From Urophycis tenuis (lineage: Eukaryota; Chordata; Actinopteri; Gadiformes; Phycidae), in the NCBI GenBank assembly GCA_036785325.1, contig JAXIVH010000017.1:6604440-6668439 (forward strand): a stretch of DNA of 64,000 nt. Reading direction: 5' to 3'. Below the pieces are notes generated by a model. That model was not told where the DNA came from, searched no databases, and was given only the letters and a program-made list of their open reading frames with translations. The position numbers were made by a program, and so were the translations under genes. Each line of letters opens with the position of its first letter. Position 1 is the first letter of the stretch. Shown piece after piece: positions 21,854 to 48,887 of the stretch.

Positions 21854-22633
21854 TTGATGGCTGGCATTGAGGGATTGCCGCTACCATATATGGTCAATTG
21901 GAGGCGTTTCTGAATGCAAATGACTAACCGTGCACGAGCATGGTAGTTGAGAACAGGTGGGATTTATCATCACGGATTACTTACTGGTGTGCGTACGACC
22001 CGTGTACGCACGTTTGATAAATGCAGATTTTTTTCTACTTACGCACATTCTAAATTTCATGCGTACGAACGAAATTAGAACATTTCCTACGCATGGTTGA
22101 AAAATGAGGCCCCTGGTTTACTTACAAACTTTTAAATGCCTCGTTTTGTGAGAACAGACCCTATAGGTACTAGTATCCATGCATTATTAGTGGGGTAATT
22201 TACGAGATATGCACACTGTACCATTCACTCCAGTAATAAGCCATTCGGCTTATACCCCTAAACTTGACCAATATTGACCGTCGCTAAAAATGCATCTGAG
22301 GGGGTATTTGGCTGGATTATTGGTGGAATTTGGTGGAATTTCCCTGAGCCTTCATCTCTGTCCAGACGATCAGCCCTAACCCCAACCCAGATGTTCTGAC
22401 CCCTCCCTGACCCAGCATCTGAAGATGCTGAATACACTCAAAATAATGAAATTAATTCTGGCACTTTCTGACCCATATTCAAACAAATGTCCTGGTCTTC
22501 TCTGCACAGAATGTGAACGTTTGTGTTTGACATTCACAGGTAAAATGTGCTGCAAGACGGAACCACAGATTGGCAGGATGGTTTCTTTACCATACTGAAA
22601 AAAAGGGAAGGAAATGTATCATTAAAAAAAGCG

Positions 22634-22638
22634 GCCTA

Positions 22639-22677
<39 letters not shown>

Positions 22678-22694
22678 GCAGGCTGGCAGGTAGA

Positions 22695-22735
<41 letters not shown>

Positions 22736-22740
22736 CGTGC
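22634..22740. repeat. (GA)n / (GT)n compound microsatellite
   Basis: A (GA)n tract from 22634, a gacaggcaggctggcaggta bridge, then (GT)n to about 22740. Confidence 0.85.
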
Positions 22741-23115
22741 GTTTTTCGGCGTATTGAAGAGGAAGTGTTTTCACACCCATAGCAGAACCTGGAAGAGAGT
22801 CACAGAGCTCCGACTCTAAATGTCAAGACTCATTAGTGTTGAACGCTGAGCCCTGAGCAGCTCTGCCCCGGCCGCCTGGCAGCGAGCGCCGAGCGTCTCC
22901 CCGCGGATCGGCAGGCCGCTCCATCTGACAGGTCAGTGCCGGTGAAGAGGACGTTGGCGCGCTGCCGTTTAACAGCTGGGTGCTCCTGTGGCACAAGGTC
23001 CTCCATGCACTCTGCACAGGCGTGGGGGTCTGACGATGCATGTTGCAATGTATTGCACAATTTTCGCCACATGTGCTGCGTTCGATGTGATGTCAGCAGA
23101 CGTGGAAGCATTCAC

Positions 23116-23513
23116 TTAAAGGAAAAGGCCACCGTTTGTCCATACTGAATGATGTTCTTCCCTGATCTTAGAGGAGCAAAGCAATTTTCTAAGCAATTAT
23201 CTAAGCAATTTTCTAAGCGGATAAAAAGGATAACTATACGATAACTACTTCACCATACATTATAGTTATCCTTTTTATGCTTTTAGAAAATTGCCATGTT
23301 TCATTTTGTGTAATCATACTTGGGTCATGTAACTACTCACGTAACCGTATTTAAATAGGGAAAATGTGGAAGTGCTTGGTTGAAACTACATGCTAGCGCT
23401 GTGGGCCAGAGCGAACGAGTGCATGTACGAAGGCGAGAGGGGTATGTATCAACTCATCTAAGATCAGGGAAGAACATAGTTCAGTATGGACAAACGGTGG
23501 CATTTTGCTTTAA
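23116..23513. mobile_element. MITE with TTAA target duplication, upstream of fut7
   Basis: TTAA at 23116-23119 and 23510-23513 flanks a 390-bp element with inverted termini of about 55 bp. Both ends contain gccaccgtttgtccatactg and ttcttccctgatctta. The centre holds another inverted pair (ggataactata / tatagttatcc). TTAA specificity points to a piggyBac- or Kolobok-type non-autonomous element. The right end is about 340 bp from the fut7 start codon. Confidence 0.8.
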
Positions 23514-23721
23514 GTGAGCCAAAAATAGCCTGATGAATGTAAAAGCAATTCATAGCCTGTCTGTCTGAATGAGAGCAAAGTAAAGATACTGTCAAGCTAT
23601 CCACAAATATCAATATATATGATGTAAAAATTAGGATTGTGCATACGGTATCTCACCGTTTGAGTACAAATATTCATGAATATGAGAAATCATTGTTATA
23701 ATAACCTCCTCCAACTGTCCA

Positions 23722-23792
23722 CATGTTGAACCCCACAAATGTACTGATAGTAAGTCACTTTGGACAAACGTGTCTGCTAAATGCCCCTTTAT
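23722..23792 (+). mobile_element. LINE/SINE 3'-tail fragment
   Basis: aagtcactttggacaaacg, then tgtctgctaaatgcccc, matches the tail of the SINE at 3213-3365. An in-frame ATG at 23770 lies inside this repeat, which is why I did not use it as the fut7 start. Confidence 0.6.
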
Positions 23793-23856
23793 GTATAATG
23801 GTGGATGTCCACGTGTAAAGGGTTGTGCTCTTTATCTACCAGGCGCTGACTCGGCG

Positions 23857-24891
23857 ATGACGATGAGTCCACTCCTCCACTTCACCAAGAGACTGTTCCT
23901 CCTCCTCCCTCTTCCTCTCCTCCTCCTCCTCCTCAGTGAGTGGTGGAGGACACCCGGCCCCTGGGGAGGCCCCGCCCCCCGGCCCGTCACCATCCTGCTG
24001 TGGCACTGGCCCTTCGGCGCGCCCCAGGACCTGGAGGGGGACCCCTGTCTGTCGCTGTACCGCGTGCCCCGCTGCAGGCTGCTGGCCAACCGCTCCGCCT
24101 TCCCCGCCGCCGACGTGGTGGTCTTCCACAACCGGGAGCTGGCGGAGCAGAAGGGCTCCCTGCCCCGCCACCTGCCCCGGCCGCCGGGCCAGAGGTGGGC
24201 CTGGATGTCCCTGGAGTCCCCGGCCAACAACGGAGACCTGCGGCCCCTGGCCGGCGTCTTCAACCTCACCGTGTCCTACCGGAGGGACGCCGACGTCACC
24301 GTCCCCTACGGGAAGCTGGTGCCCCGGGAGCCCGGGGACGAGGAGCCGGCCCTCCACAATAAGAGCGTGCCGGTCTGCTGGGTGGTGAGCAACTACAGGC
24401 CCGATCACCGCCGGAGCCGCGTGTACGCTCTGCTCAAGGAGGCCGTGCCCGTCACCGTGTACGGCCGCTGGAACCAGAGGGCCCTGTCCCCGGAGGACCT
24501 CCTGCCCACCATCTCCCGCTGCTACTTCTACCTGGCCTTGGAGAACTCCGAGGCCAGGGACTACATCACCGAGAAGCTGTGGAGGAACGCCTTCCAGTCG
24601 GGGGCCGTGCCCGTGGTGCTGGGCCCGCCGGCGGGCGACTACGGCGCCGTGGCGCCCCGCGGCTCCTTCCTCCACGTGGACGACTTTGCGTCGGTCGGGG
24701 AGCTGGGCCGGCGGCTGCGGGAGCTGCTGGACGACCGGCGGCGCTACGCGGCGTTCCTGAGGTGGCGCCGGGAGTGGCGTGTCAAGCTGTACGACGACTG
24801 GAGGGAGCGGCTGTGCAGCATCTGCGCCCGCTACGACCGCCTCCCCGCGCACAAGGTGTACGGCGACCTGGAGGCGTGGGCCAGGGCGTGA
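23857..24891 (+). CDS. fut7: Alpha-1,3-fucosyltransferase 7 (GT10 family)
   Basis: FUT7 transfers fucose from GDP-fucose to sialylated N-acetyllactosamine in the Golgi, making sialyl-Lewis x for selectin ligands. One uninterrupted frame encodes 344 aa, against 342 in human. The start MTMSPLLHFTK is chosen because it follows a likely splice acceptor at 23842 and gives the usual type II layout: a short tail, a leucine-rich membrane anchor at about residues 12-28, then the lumenal enzyme. Family motifs: ITILLWHWPF-like VTILLWHWPFGAP, ANRSAFPAADVVVFHNREL, WMSLESP, NLTVSYRRDADVTVPYG, WVVSNYRPDHRRSRVY, and the GDP-fucose-binding block FYLALENSEARDYITEKLWR, then GAVPVVLGP. NRS and NLT are potential N-glycosylation sites. 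The C terminus CSICARYDRLP..VYGDLEAW matches the FUT7 end. It is tail to tail with pou5f3. The coding region is GC-rich compared with its surroundings. Confidence 0.95.
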   Translation: MTMSPLLHFTKRLFLLLPLPLLLLLLSEWWRTPGPWGGPAPRPVTILLWHWPFGAPQDLEGDPCLSLYRVPRCRLLANRSAFPAADVVVFHNRELAEQKGSLPRHLPRPPGQRWAWMSLESPANNGDLRPLAGVFNLTVSYRRDADVTVPYGKLVPREPGDEEPALHNKSVPVCWVVSNYRPDHRRSRVYALLKEAVPVTVYGRWNQRALSPEDLLPTISRCYFYLALENSEARDYITEKLWRNAFQSGAVPVVLGPPAGDYGAVAPRGSFLHVDDFASVGELGRRLRELLDDRRRYAAFLRWRREWRVKLYDDWRERLCSICARYDRLPAHKVYGDLEAWARA

Positions 24892-25098
24892 CCGGCGTGC
24901 AGCCCTCAGGGCGGCCAGGCCTCCGGAGCAGAACTCAGAGTGTTTCCATGAGGGGCAACACATTTACTGTACAGCACTATCGTGAGATTGTGTCCTTGAA
25001 TCCTTGAAGGTATTCGTGTTACCATTTTCGTCGCCAGGTTTACTCAAGACAATGTGAAGAGGGTTCAGAAATGGCCGTGTATTTGTGGATGAATGCAA

Positions 25099-25104
25099 AA
25101 TAAA
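25099..25104 (+). promoter_or_regulatory. Putative fut7 polyadenylation signal
   Basis: AATAAA (overlapping a second aataaat) lies about 210 bp after the fut7 stop codon, on the coding strand. It is the first canonical signal downstream. Confidence 0.55.
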
Positions 25105-26779
25105 ATAAATTGCTCAGCAGTACCTTTTAGTTCATGGACAGTCATACATGGACTCAACACAGGTTGGCCCATGCGTGACTTTGTACCGGGTCAACAGTTC
25201 AGAGCAAGGCGCCGTTTGACTCAGCGGCGTCCTCCCACCACGGCACGCGGCACGCACCTCAAACACGCACTGACACGACCTCAAACCGAAACCTAAGTCT
25301 TTCACATCTACAGGAATGAATTGCAGGAACACGACATGTCAATACCCAGACATTTTTATGCAGTAAAAAAAAAAACAACGTTATTTCAGAGAAAGAAAAG
25401 AAAATCAATTTGAATCAAAAACTTTTGAAAGATTGATTTAATTGCTTGGTGCAGATACAGGTCAAGTATAAGGAGCGCACATCAGTCAACATTGGGCTGG
25501 CTAGTTTCAATAAATTACAGTAGCAGTTGGAATATAGTCACACGTATTGCAAAAGAATGAAATGTAACTTGACAATATATTAAAGACTTCTGGTGGCCAG
25601 TTGAGCAAATCTGGATTGTGATAAATGTACGCAAAAAAAAAAAAAAAAAAAAAAATTGCAATGAGGCACAGCTCACCCACTCAATAGCTCACCTAGTAGA
25701 CTTCAAGTTCCTCAAGGGACTCACAATTTTTCTGTCAAACCCAAGCAATGTAATAAACCAAGCTGGGCCAGATCCTATTCTGATACCCCATCCTAAACCG
25801 TAGCCCGAGTTCCCTTCAAGATATTCAACACCACATACCCAGTCTTCCATTTCAGCCCAGAAGCCATCAGTCTTTAGATAAAGACTCCTGGGATCTGCAG
25901 AATGCACTTAAATAGACCATTAGGGCTCAAGACTGCTCATCTGTAGGCCAACATTACATCAAGGGCCTCGGTTTAGTTTAGTTGATGCTTTCTCTTCCCA
26001 CTACTTACACCAGAGTGTAGAGCGTCTTAATGTCAAAACCCACAAGCATGCGTTGGAGCAGAGACGTCTTGTGCAGACGAGGGAACATTCACAGTGGACA
26101 TTCGGTAAAGATGAACTCACTTTGTGCAAAACATTTTTTTTTTTACCCTCCCAAAATGAGAATTTTATGACAGTAACCCGCCTAAAAATGAAAAATTGGT
26201 AATTTCATGTCCAATGTTGTAACATTTTAGATTCAGACAAAAATAAATTGGCCAGTGAAATTCATTACCAATTAAAATATTAATTCATTCATGGTAGGGG
26301 GCGGCGTTTCCTTAATCAAGCCATCTCCGAGAAAATCCTCGTCACAGTATTTACAAAAATAAAACCATCTAAAAGCTGAGGAGGTGTGAACCTTCACCAC
26401 CCCAGCTGGAGCCAACGGGACCACAACTCAGAACAACAACAGGGCCAATCAACGGGCGGTCGAACCTCCCTCACCGCCCGTCACAACAGAAACGACCGCA
26501 AAACACCAGAGAGTATCCTTTGGGAAAAACAACAACAACAAAACAAAAACAAGGCACAGCGGTGAGACGAACGTGGCGGCCGTTGGGCAGAAGACCAGCG
26601 GTCCACACGAAAACCCAGTCTTTACACTGCGGAGCCGGTCTCTGGACTGGGTGGTCGACAGGACCGCTCGCTCTGAAGTCTGTCGTGGGGACCCCCCCCC
26701 TCACCCACACTGCACTCCTCCACCTTCAGGTGGGTGGGGGTGAGCCCCGTCATTGGGGTGGTGGAGGCGAGGGCGGGGC
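25105..26779. other. Spacer between the 3' ends of fut7 and pou5f3
   Basis: AT-rich sequence with A or T homopolymers (for example 25633-25654 and 26133-26144). It presumably includes the pou5f3 3' UTR below 26780. No coding exon or clear mobile element is visible. Confidence 0.5.
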
Positions 26780-29700
26780 CTATCCGGTCAGGTGACCCAC
26801 CAGTCCGGGGTGCAGGGCCTGCTTGAAGGAGTCGGAGCGGTGCAGCGGGGGCATGTAGAGGGCCGGGGGGCCGCCGGGGTAGGCGTGGCCCGGGTAGCCC
26901 TGCGCCGGCTGCAGGGACGAGGGCACCATGCCCAGGGCGGGGGGGTGCGGCGGCGGCGGGGGGCTCTGCTCGTAGTACTGGCCGTCGCACTCCTCGTCCA
27001 GGGGCAGCGCCAGCCGCTTGCCCTTCTGCCTGCGGTTGCAGAACCACACTCGGACCACCTGGGGACGGGGACAGGCACAAGCAGGGGTTCGGGTCAGGTC
27101 GGGTTCCGCCGCCGTTCCACCGCAGGTCTGAGAGGACTGCAATTTCATCTGTGCTATATGCCTGCCATGTAGCACACTTGACAATAAAGATACTTGAATC
27201 TTGAATTATGGGGCAGCCGTGGCCTACTGGTTAGTAGGAGGGTTGCCGGTTCGAACCCCGACCAGTACGAACGGCTGAAGTGCCCTTGAGCAAGGCATCT
27301 AACCCCTCACTGCTTCCCGAGCGCCGCTGTTGGCAGCTCACTGCATCGGGATTAGTGTGTGCTTCACCTCACTGTGTGCCTCACCATCACTGTGTGCTGA
27401 GTGTATTTCCACTAATTCACGACGGTTAAATGCAGAGACCAAATTTCCCCCACGGGATCAAAAGAGTAATTCTTCTTCTTCCTTGGGAGGAAAGCGTTAG
27501 GGGGGGCGGGGCTTACGTCTCTCTCCAGGCCGAGGTCGTCAGAGATGTGCGTGATGTCCGTGGTGTTGGGCTTGGGACACTTGATGAAGTAGGCTTCCAG
27601 CGCCGAGCGCACCGTTCCCTCCAGGCTGGTCCTCCGCTTGCGCTTCCGGGTGTCCACAAACACCCGCTCGATTTTGTACATCTGAGGAGCAAAACAAACG
27701 CCACAACGGTAAGAACGCAGCCCTCACGCCGTCTGTGATGGGTGCTCTCGTCAGGCTGGCCGATGGGTGAACTTCAGGGCCCGTAGTACTAAAGATTCTT
27801 TGCACAAAGAGTTGCTCCTAGTGGCCAAATTCTAAGAAAATTCTTAGAATCATGACATTTTCTTAGAAATTCCTCTCAAAGTTAAGATTAAATCCTAGTA
27901 AAGATCAAAGGTATTCCTAAAGAATCTTAGCTCTTAGAGCTCTTAAGGTGAAATCTGCTAAGAGCAGGGAGAAGGACTTTTAAGAGGCTTAGGAGAGTTT
28001 CTTAAGCAGAGGAGAAAATGGCTGAAAGAAGAGGCAGGAGAAATATTCTCAAACACTGAATGACAGTGAGCTAATTAAACGCTACAGAATGGATCGTGCA
28101 GGAATCATGTTTGTGGTAGATTTGAATGCCACCCAACACTGCTTCTTATAGTCCAGCCGGCAATCACAGAAATTGATGAAAGCTGAGCCATTTTACCCTT
28201 GTTAATACCAAATACATGAAGTGCTAAAATCACCAGCATGGTAAATATATGTAAGCAAATAAATATAACTATCAGCATGTGAGTACTGTGCAAGTGGACC
28301 TGAGTTTTCACACATTTTGTAGGATAATTTTAAAGTATGGCTTACTATTTATTTAACAAAGATGTTTTTTATGTGAAATATTATTCATAATTACACAGTC
28401 TTCATAGAGATTAGATTCTATGATTAGGTCTATTGATTTCACGGTCCATTCGATGCCCAGTATCACCAAGAGTATTTTTATCCAGCGTTAGGATCAACCA
28501 ATCACCTCAAAGAAGAGTCATACCTAGCAACGGGGTCAACCACACCTCACTTAATAAGAGTTTTTGTCCATTTCTTGCTCAGAGTTCTGAGAATGTTCTG
28601 GAATCACTCTTAAACCAAGACTCCTTGCTAGGAATTTTTAGGCTGTTAGGAGCTCTCTATGATGATTCTCAGAATCTTAGTAATACGGCCCCAGGTCATT
28701 ATTGTAAAAAGAAACATTCCGCATCTCATACCGCCACCGGGTGGCACTGTTTAGCTGAACAACTTTCGAGCCAGACTTGGACGATGGGTAGGCCTGCTAC
28801 TCCCAACAGGTGAATGGACGAGCACCCGCGGCGGCGTTTCATTTGCGCAGCAGAGGAAAGGTTCATCCAGGCAAGATGCGGGCTGGCTGGCTGCGGTTGG
28901 GGTCTCTACATGAGTTTAGAAACCGGGAAGACTCACATCTTGTGGGTTTTCTGACGTCTCCGCCTCGTTCAGCCACCTCTGGAGCAGCGGCTTCAGCTTG
29001 CACATGTTCTTGAAGCTCAGCTGGAGAGCCTCAAAGCGGCAGATGGTGGTCTGACTGAACATTTTGCCTGCAAGCAAAACATCAAACTTCAGTAAAAAAA
29101 AAAAAAAAAAAAACAGAACAAGACATTCATGCAGAGGGAACAATTAAATGGCAAGCATTTACAAAAAACTCGTCATGTTGATGTGAGCCCGTGAGGCCTC
29201 CTACCATAGAGGTTACCCAGGGCCAGGCCCACGTCCGCCTGGGTGAAGCCCAGAGTGATGCGTTTGTGTTTCAACTCCTTGGCGAACTGCTCCAGTTCTT
29301 CAGTCGACAGGTTTTCCTGTGGTAAAAAAACAAAAAAAACAACAAAGCATAACGTTTAAAAGAGTCGTACAGAATAAAACCATATCACCTTCTAAACAAA
29401 GTACTCTAGCACCAGACGTTTGCACATCGGGGCCACACCAAAGTCACCTCCTCCTCCGAGTCACTGCATCCCCCGCTGGACGACCCGCTGCTGCGGGCTG
29501 ACGCGGAGTTCTGGGGTGGAGGTGCGGGGACCACCTGGTTGGAGCTCCCGTTGAAGAACGCATTGGCCGGCACCCCGTTGCTGGGCGGCGAGGGGGAGAG
29601 GGACGGGGAGGACGCGGACGACGTGGACGGGTTTTGGTTGATGGGGTGCGGCGTGATGTGGGCAAGGCCCGGCCAGAAAGACGGGTTCCACGCCGGGGAG

Positions 29701-30223
29701 TAGTAGACGCCGTGGGCCATGGGCGCAGAGGTCGCGGTGGTGGCGGCGTACTGCTGGGCCTTCACCTCGGCGTTAAAGTCTTCCTCCGCTTCCTTCTCGG
29801 TCTTTATCTCGGGCACGGGCACTTTAACCGGTTCCCTAGTTTCAGTGATGGGTGGGCTGTGGGTGGTGGCTGCCGTGACCCCGCCGGGTACCTGTCCGGT
29901 GGTGGTGTAGTCCGTTGCGGCGAAGGGATACCAATGCTTAGGTTGGCCGAACTCTGCGGTCTGCAGATCGGACGTTCTGTAGTCACCGCCGACGTGATGG
30001 AAGGGGGAAAAACGACTGGGCCGTCGCCGGCGCGATCCCATTATAGGTGGCCTTGTTGAAGAGGAGACCGGGGTCCTGGTGGAGGACGCCCGACGGGAGC
30101 TGCAGCGACCCGGTGTTCCCCGGCAGAGCCTCCTGGCCCCCGGGTGGCCGTACAAGTTGGTCCGGCTGAAGTCATAGGGCCGTTGGTGCAGTCGGACCCC
30201 GGACTCTGCGACCTGTCGGACAT
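26780..30223 (-). CDS. pou5f3: POU domain class 5 transcription factor 3 (Pou2/Oct4 relative), with frame breaks in exon 1
   Basis: Pou5f3 binds octamer DNA and controls pluripotency and zygotic genome activation in fish. Exons on the minus strand: 29448-30223, 29205-29316, 28937-29067, 27517-27681, 26780-27058; phases match. POU-specific domain: LSTEELEQFAKELKHKRITL, TQADVGLALGNLYG, KMFSQTTICRFEALQLSF. Linker and homeodomain: RKRKRRTSLEGTVRSALEAY, ISDDLGLERD, VVRVWFCNRRQKGKRLAL. The C tail has YYEQSPPPPPHP and ends GHLTG before TAG. Exon 1 encodes MSDRSQSPGSDCTN, YDFSRTNLYGHPG, DPGLLFNKATYNGI, GGDYRTSDLQ and QPKHWYPFA, but in three different frames. Switches fall near CCC (30174-30180), a G run (30134-30140) and a C run (30002-30008). 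One base more, one more and one fewer would restore 259 codons. Homopolymer sequencing error is the likelier cause; a true pseudogene is less likely, since exons 2-5 are intact. Confidence 0.92.
27205..27475 (+). mobile_element. tRNA-derived SINE in a pou5f3 intron
   Basis: A-box region gtggcctactggttagtagg and B-box ggttcgaacccc, followed by the family body: aagtgcccttgagcaaggca, cagctcactgcatcgggatt, ccaaatttcccccacgggat. It lies between the pou5f3 exons 26780-27058 and 27517-27681, antisense to the gene. The short stretch before it (acttgacaataaagatactt, around 27178) looks like another retroposon 3' end. Confidence 0.8.
27778..28691. mobile_element. Harbinger-type MITE in a pou5f3 intron
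   Basis: Inverted termini: ggcccgtagtactaaagatt on the left; on the right the reverse complement of ggccgtattactaagattct. The target duplication is CAG (27775-27777 and 28692-28694). The interior is rich in cttagaatc / gattctaag inverted motifs near both ends and has no transposase. It occupies most of the intron between exons 27517-27681 and 28937-29067. Confidence 0.8.
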
Positions 30224-30612
30224 CCTGCTAAATGTTTTACACTTCGACACGTGCAGAAAGGCTTTAGGTACGGCTGTCGGTAATCATTAGTTCACGACTT
30301 CACGAAACAAACCTACAAAAAAAATAAACAAAAGTACTTCAACGTCTCCTCAAAGACGCGCAGTGGGCGCACAGCTTGAGGAAGGTGTGAATGGCTTTCC
30401 CGTGTCTTTGGCCTTTGGCTTTAAGTCCATTGGGCGGAATGATCCGTGGGCCGCCTTACCTCCAGTCTCCAGCGGTCAGTGTGTAAGTGTAGACAGACAG
30501 CAGCGGCTCCAAACGTTTCCCTAATCACGCGTACGGCTGCTCCAGATTGGGAGATCTCGTCGCCCATTGGCCAGCTGCAGGGGTTGATGGTGAATTTGCG
30601 AATGACCTTGAG

Positions 30613-30650
<38 letters not shown>

Positions 30651-31300
30651 ATTGTGGGCGTGGTTACCCACTTGTTGGGTACAAGTGTTTTTCTACGTAG
30701 GCTACGATTATAACTTCGTCTAAAGTCAAAAGTATCCTGCACGGATACAATATTGACGTTGATTGAACCCGTGTGCAGCCTACCCGTAGGCCTGCCACTC
30801 ACGCGGGCCTCGTCCATCATTTATTCATCTTATTTACAATGCTAAACAGACACTACATACACGCAGCAACACTATGGATGCATTGGGCCGCATGAGTCAT
30901 TATGCTCGGTTTGTTTAAATTATGCATCGTAAAGGAGATGGCTTTGACATTAAAATGTGTCTGATTGTGTTCCCAGAGGATCTCCATTTCATTTCCCCAA
31001 CATTTCGGCTAACAAATGCTTGAGAACGCAAACCTACTCAGTGATAAGGTGACATAGCGACACAAAAGCCAACTCGGATGATGGGCCTACATGTTGGCCT
31101 ACATGCAGCGTGTCAATTCTAATTGGGCTTAGAATTGTTGGCCGATAATGTCCCCATGTGTTCTTCAGTGAGGCCTGCCATACAGTTTTTACCAGACTAT
31201 ATAGGCCTACTCTGAACAGACGCCAGACGGGGAGAGTTAACAGCCAACAGAAGCCTACTCCTACAGCCGGCTATAAGGATGACGTCAGTGGCCGAAAGCC
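30224..31300. other. Region between pou5f3 and the assembly gap
   Basis: This should hold the pou5f3 promoter and possibly the 3' end of npdc1. I translated it by eye on the minus strand and saw no NPDC1-like membrane segment or cytoplasmic tail. The only notable features are the poly-C run and AT-rich flanks. Confidence 0.5.
30613..30648. repeat. Poly-C homopolymer, about 36 nt
   Basis: Pure C run about 390 bp upstream of the pou5f3 start codon, in the pou5f3-npdc1 spacer. The length is probably approximate. Confidence 0.85.
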
Positions 31301-31500
31301 NNNNNNNNNNNNNNNNNNNNNNNNNNNNNNNNNNNNNNNNNNNNNNNNNNNNNNNNNNNNNNNNNNNNNNNNNNNNNNNNNNNNNNNNNNNNNNNNNNNN
31401 NNNNNNNNNNNNNNNNNNNNNNNNNNNNNNNNNNNNNNNNNNNNNNNNNNNNNNNNNNNNNNNNNNNNNNNNNNNNNNNNNNNNNNNNNNNNNNNNNNNN
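31301..31500. other. Assembly gap (200 N)
   Basis: Exactly 200 unknown bases. The round number suggests a placeholder and not a measured length. It cuts the npdc1 exon whose visible part is 31501-31572, and a (GA)n array lies immediately on its other side. Confidence 0.99.
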
Positions 31501-48589
<17,089 letters not shown>

Positions 48590-48887
48590 CCCTCCGGACT
48601 CCGGGGTTTCCTTAACAACGGGGTACCAGAACCGGCGACACGCGATGATGTGTCATTTCCAAGATCATTTGTTATCCTCCGATATATCCGAAGACAGCAG
48701 CGAACACGGATACACACACACAGCTAGTCCCGCTCAGGTAGAAGGATGTGACACGGTCGACTCGCGGTCTGCAAATACTCGTTAATCCCCCAGTGCGAGG
48801 GCTAAAGATAGCGGCGGCGTTCAGCCTCTCACCCGGGAGGACGGCCGAGGTGAGGGGGGCGGGGCGGGGACGGAGGAGTTGACGTTG
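48590..48887 (-). promoter_or_regulatory. Presumptive npdc1 promoter and 5' leader
   Basis: About 300 bp upstream of the npdc1 start codon, ending in a CpG-rich patch (gggcggggcgggga near 48858-48872 contains GC-box-like sites). It is bounded on the far side by the foldback element. There is no TATA box that I would defend. Confidence 0.4.

Larger units (their letters stand above)
20401..22112 (+). mobile_element. PIF/Harbinger transposon
   Basis: The terminal inverted repeats read gggcctcatgtatcaa on the left and, as its reverse complement, gggcctcatttttcaac on the right. Both ends then run into variants of gtgcgtacgcac. The flanking 3-bp target duplication is CTG (20398-20400 and 22113-22115), typical of vertebrate Harbinger elements. 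The interior encodes remnants of the HARBI1-type transposase and is interrupted by a second insertion at 21399-21853. Confidence 0.85.
20020..22370. mobile_element. Outer interspersed element hosting nested transposons
   Basis: The left border region, starting cttaaagtgatggttcgg, and the right border share an inverted segment. aatttccaccaataatccag followed by ccaaata occurs near 20057-20083; its reverse complement (tatttggctggattattggt, then ggaattt) occurs near 22308-22335. An internal inverted pair (gttcgtaaaagtcctcttca near 20088 and its complement near 20286) supports a foldback-type structure. The Harbinger element at 20401-22112 sits inside. Exact ends and family are uncertain; TTAA at the left end would suit a piggyBac/Kolobok-like MITE. 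Confidence 0.5.

Noticed and set aside
23770..23856. Upstream in-frame ATG extending fut7 by 29 codons
   Set aside because: It lies in a retroposon tail and upstream of a likely splice acceptor. The extension has no similarity to FUT7, whose membrane anchor follows the chosen start closely.
23836..24963. Long minus-strand frame opposite fut7
   Set aside because: Antisense shadow of GC-rich coding sequence; proline/glycine/valine-rich with no homology that I recognise.
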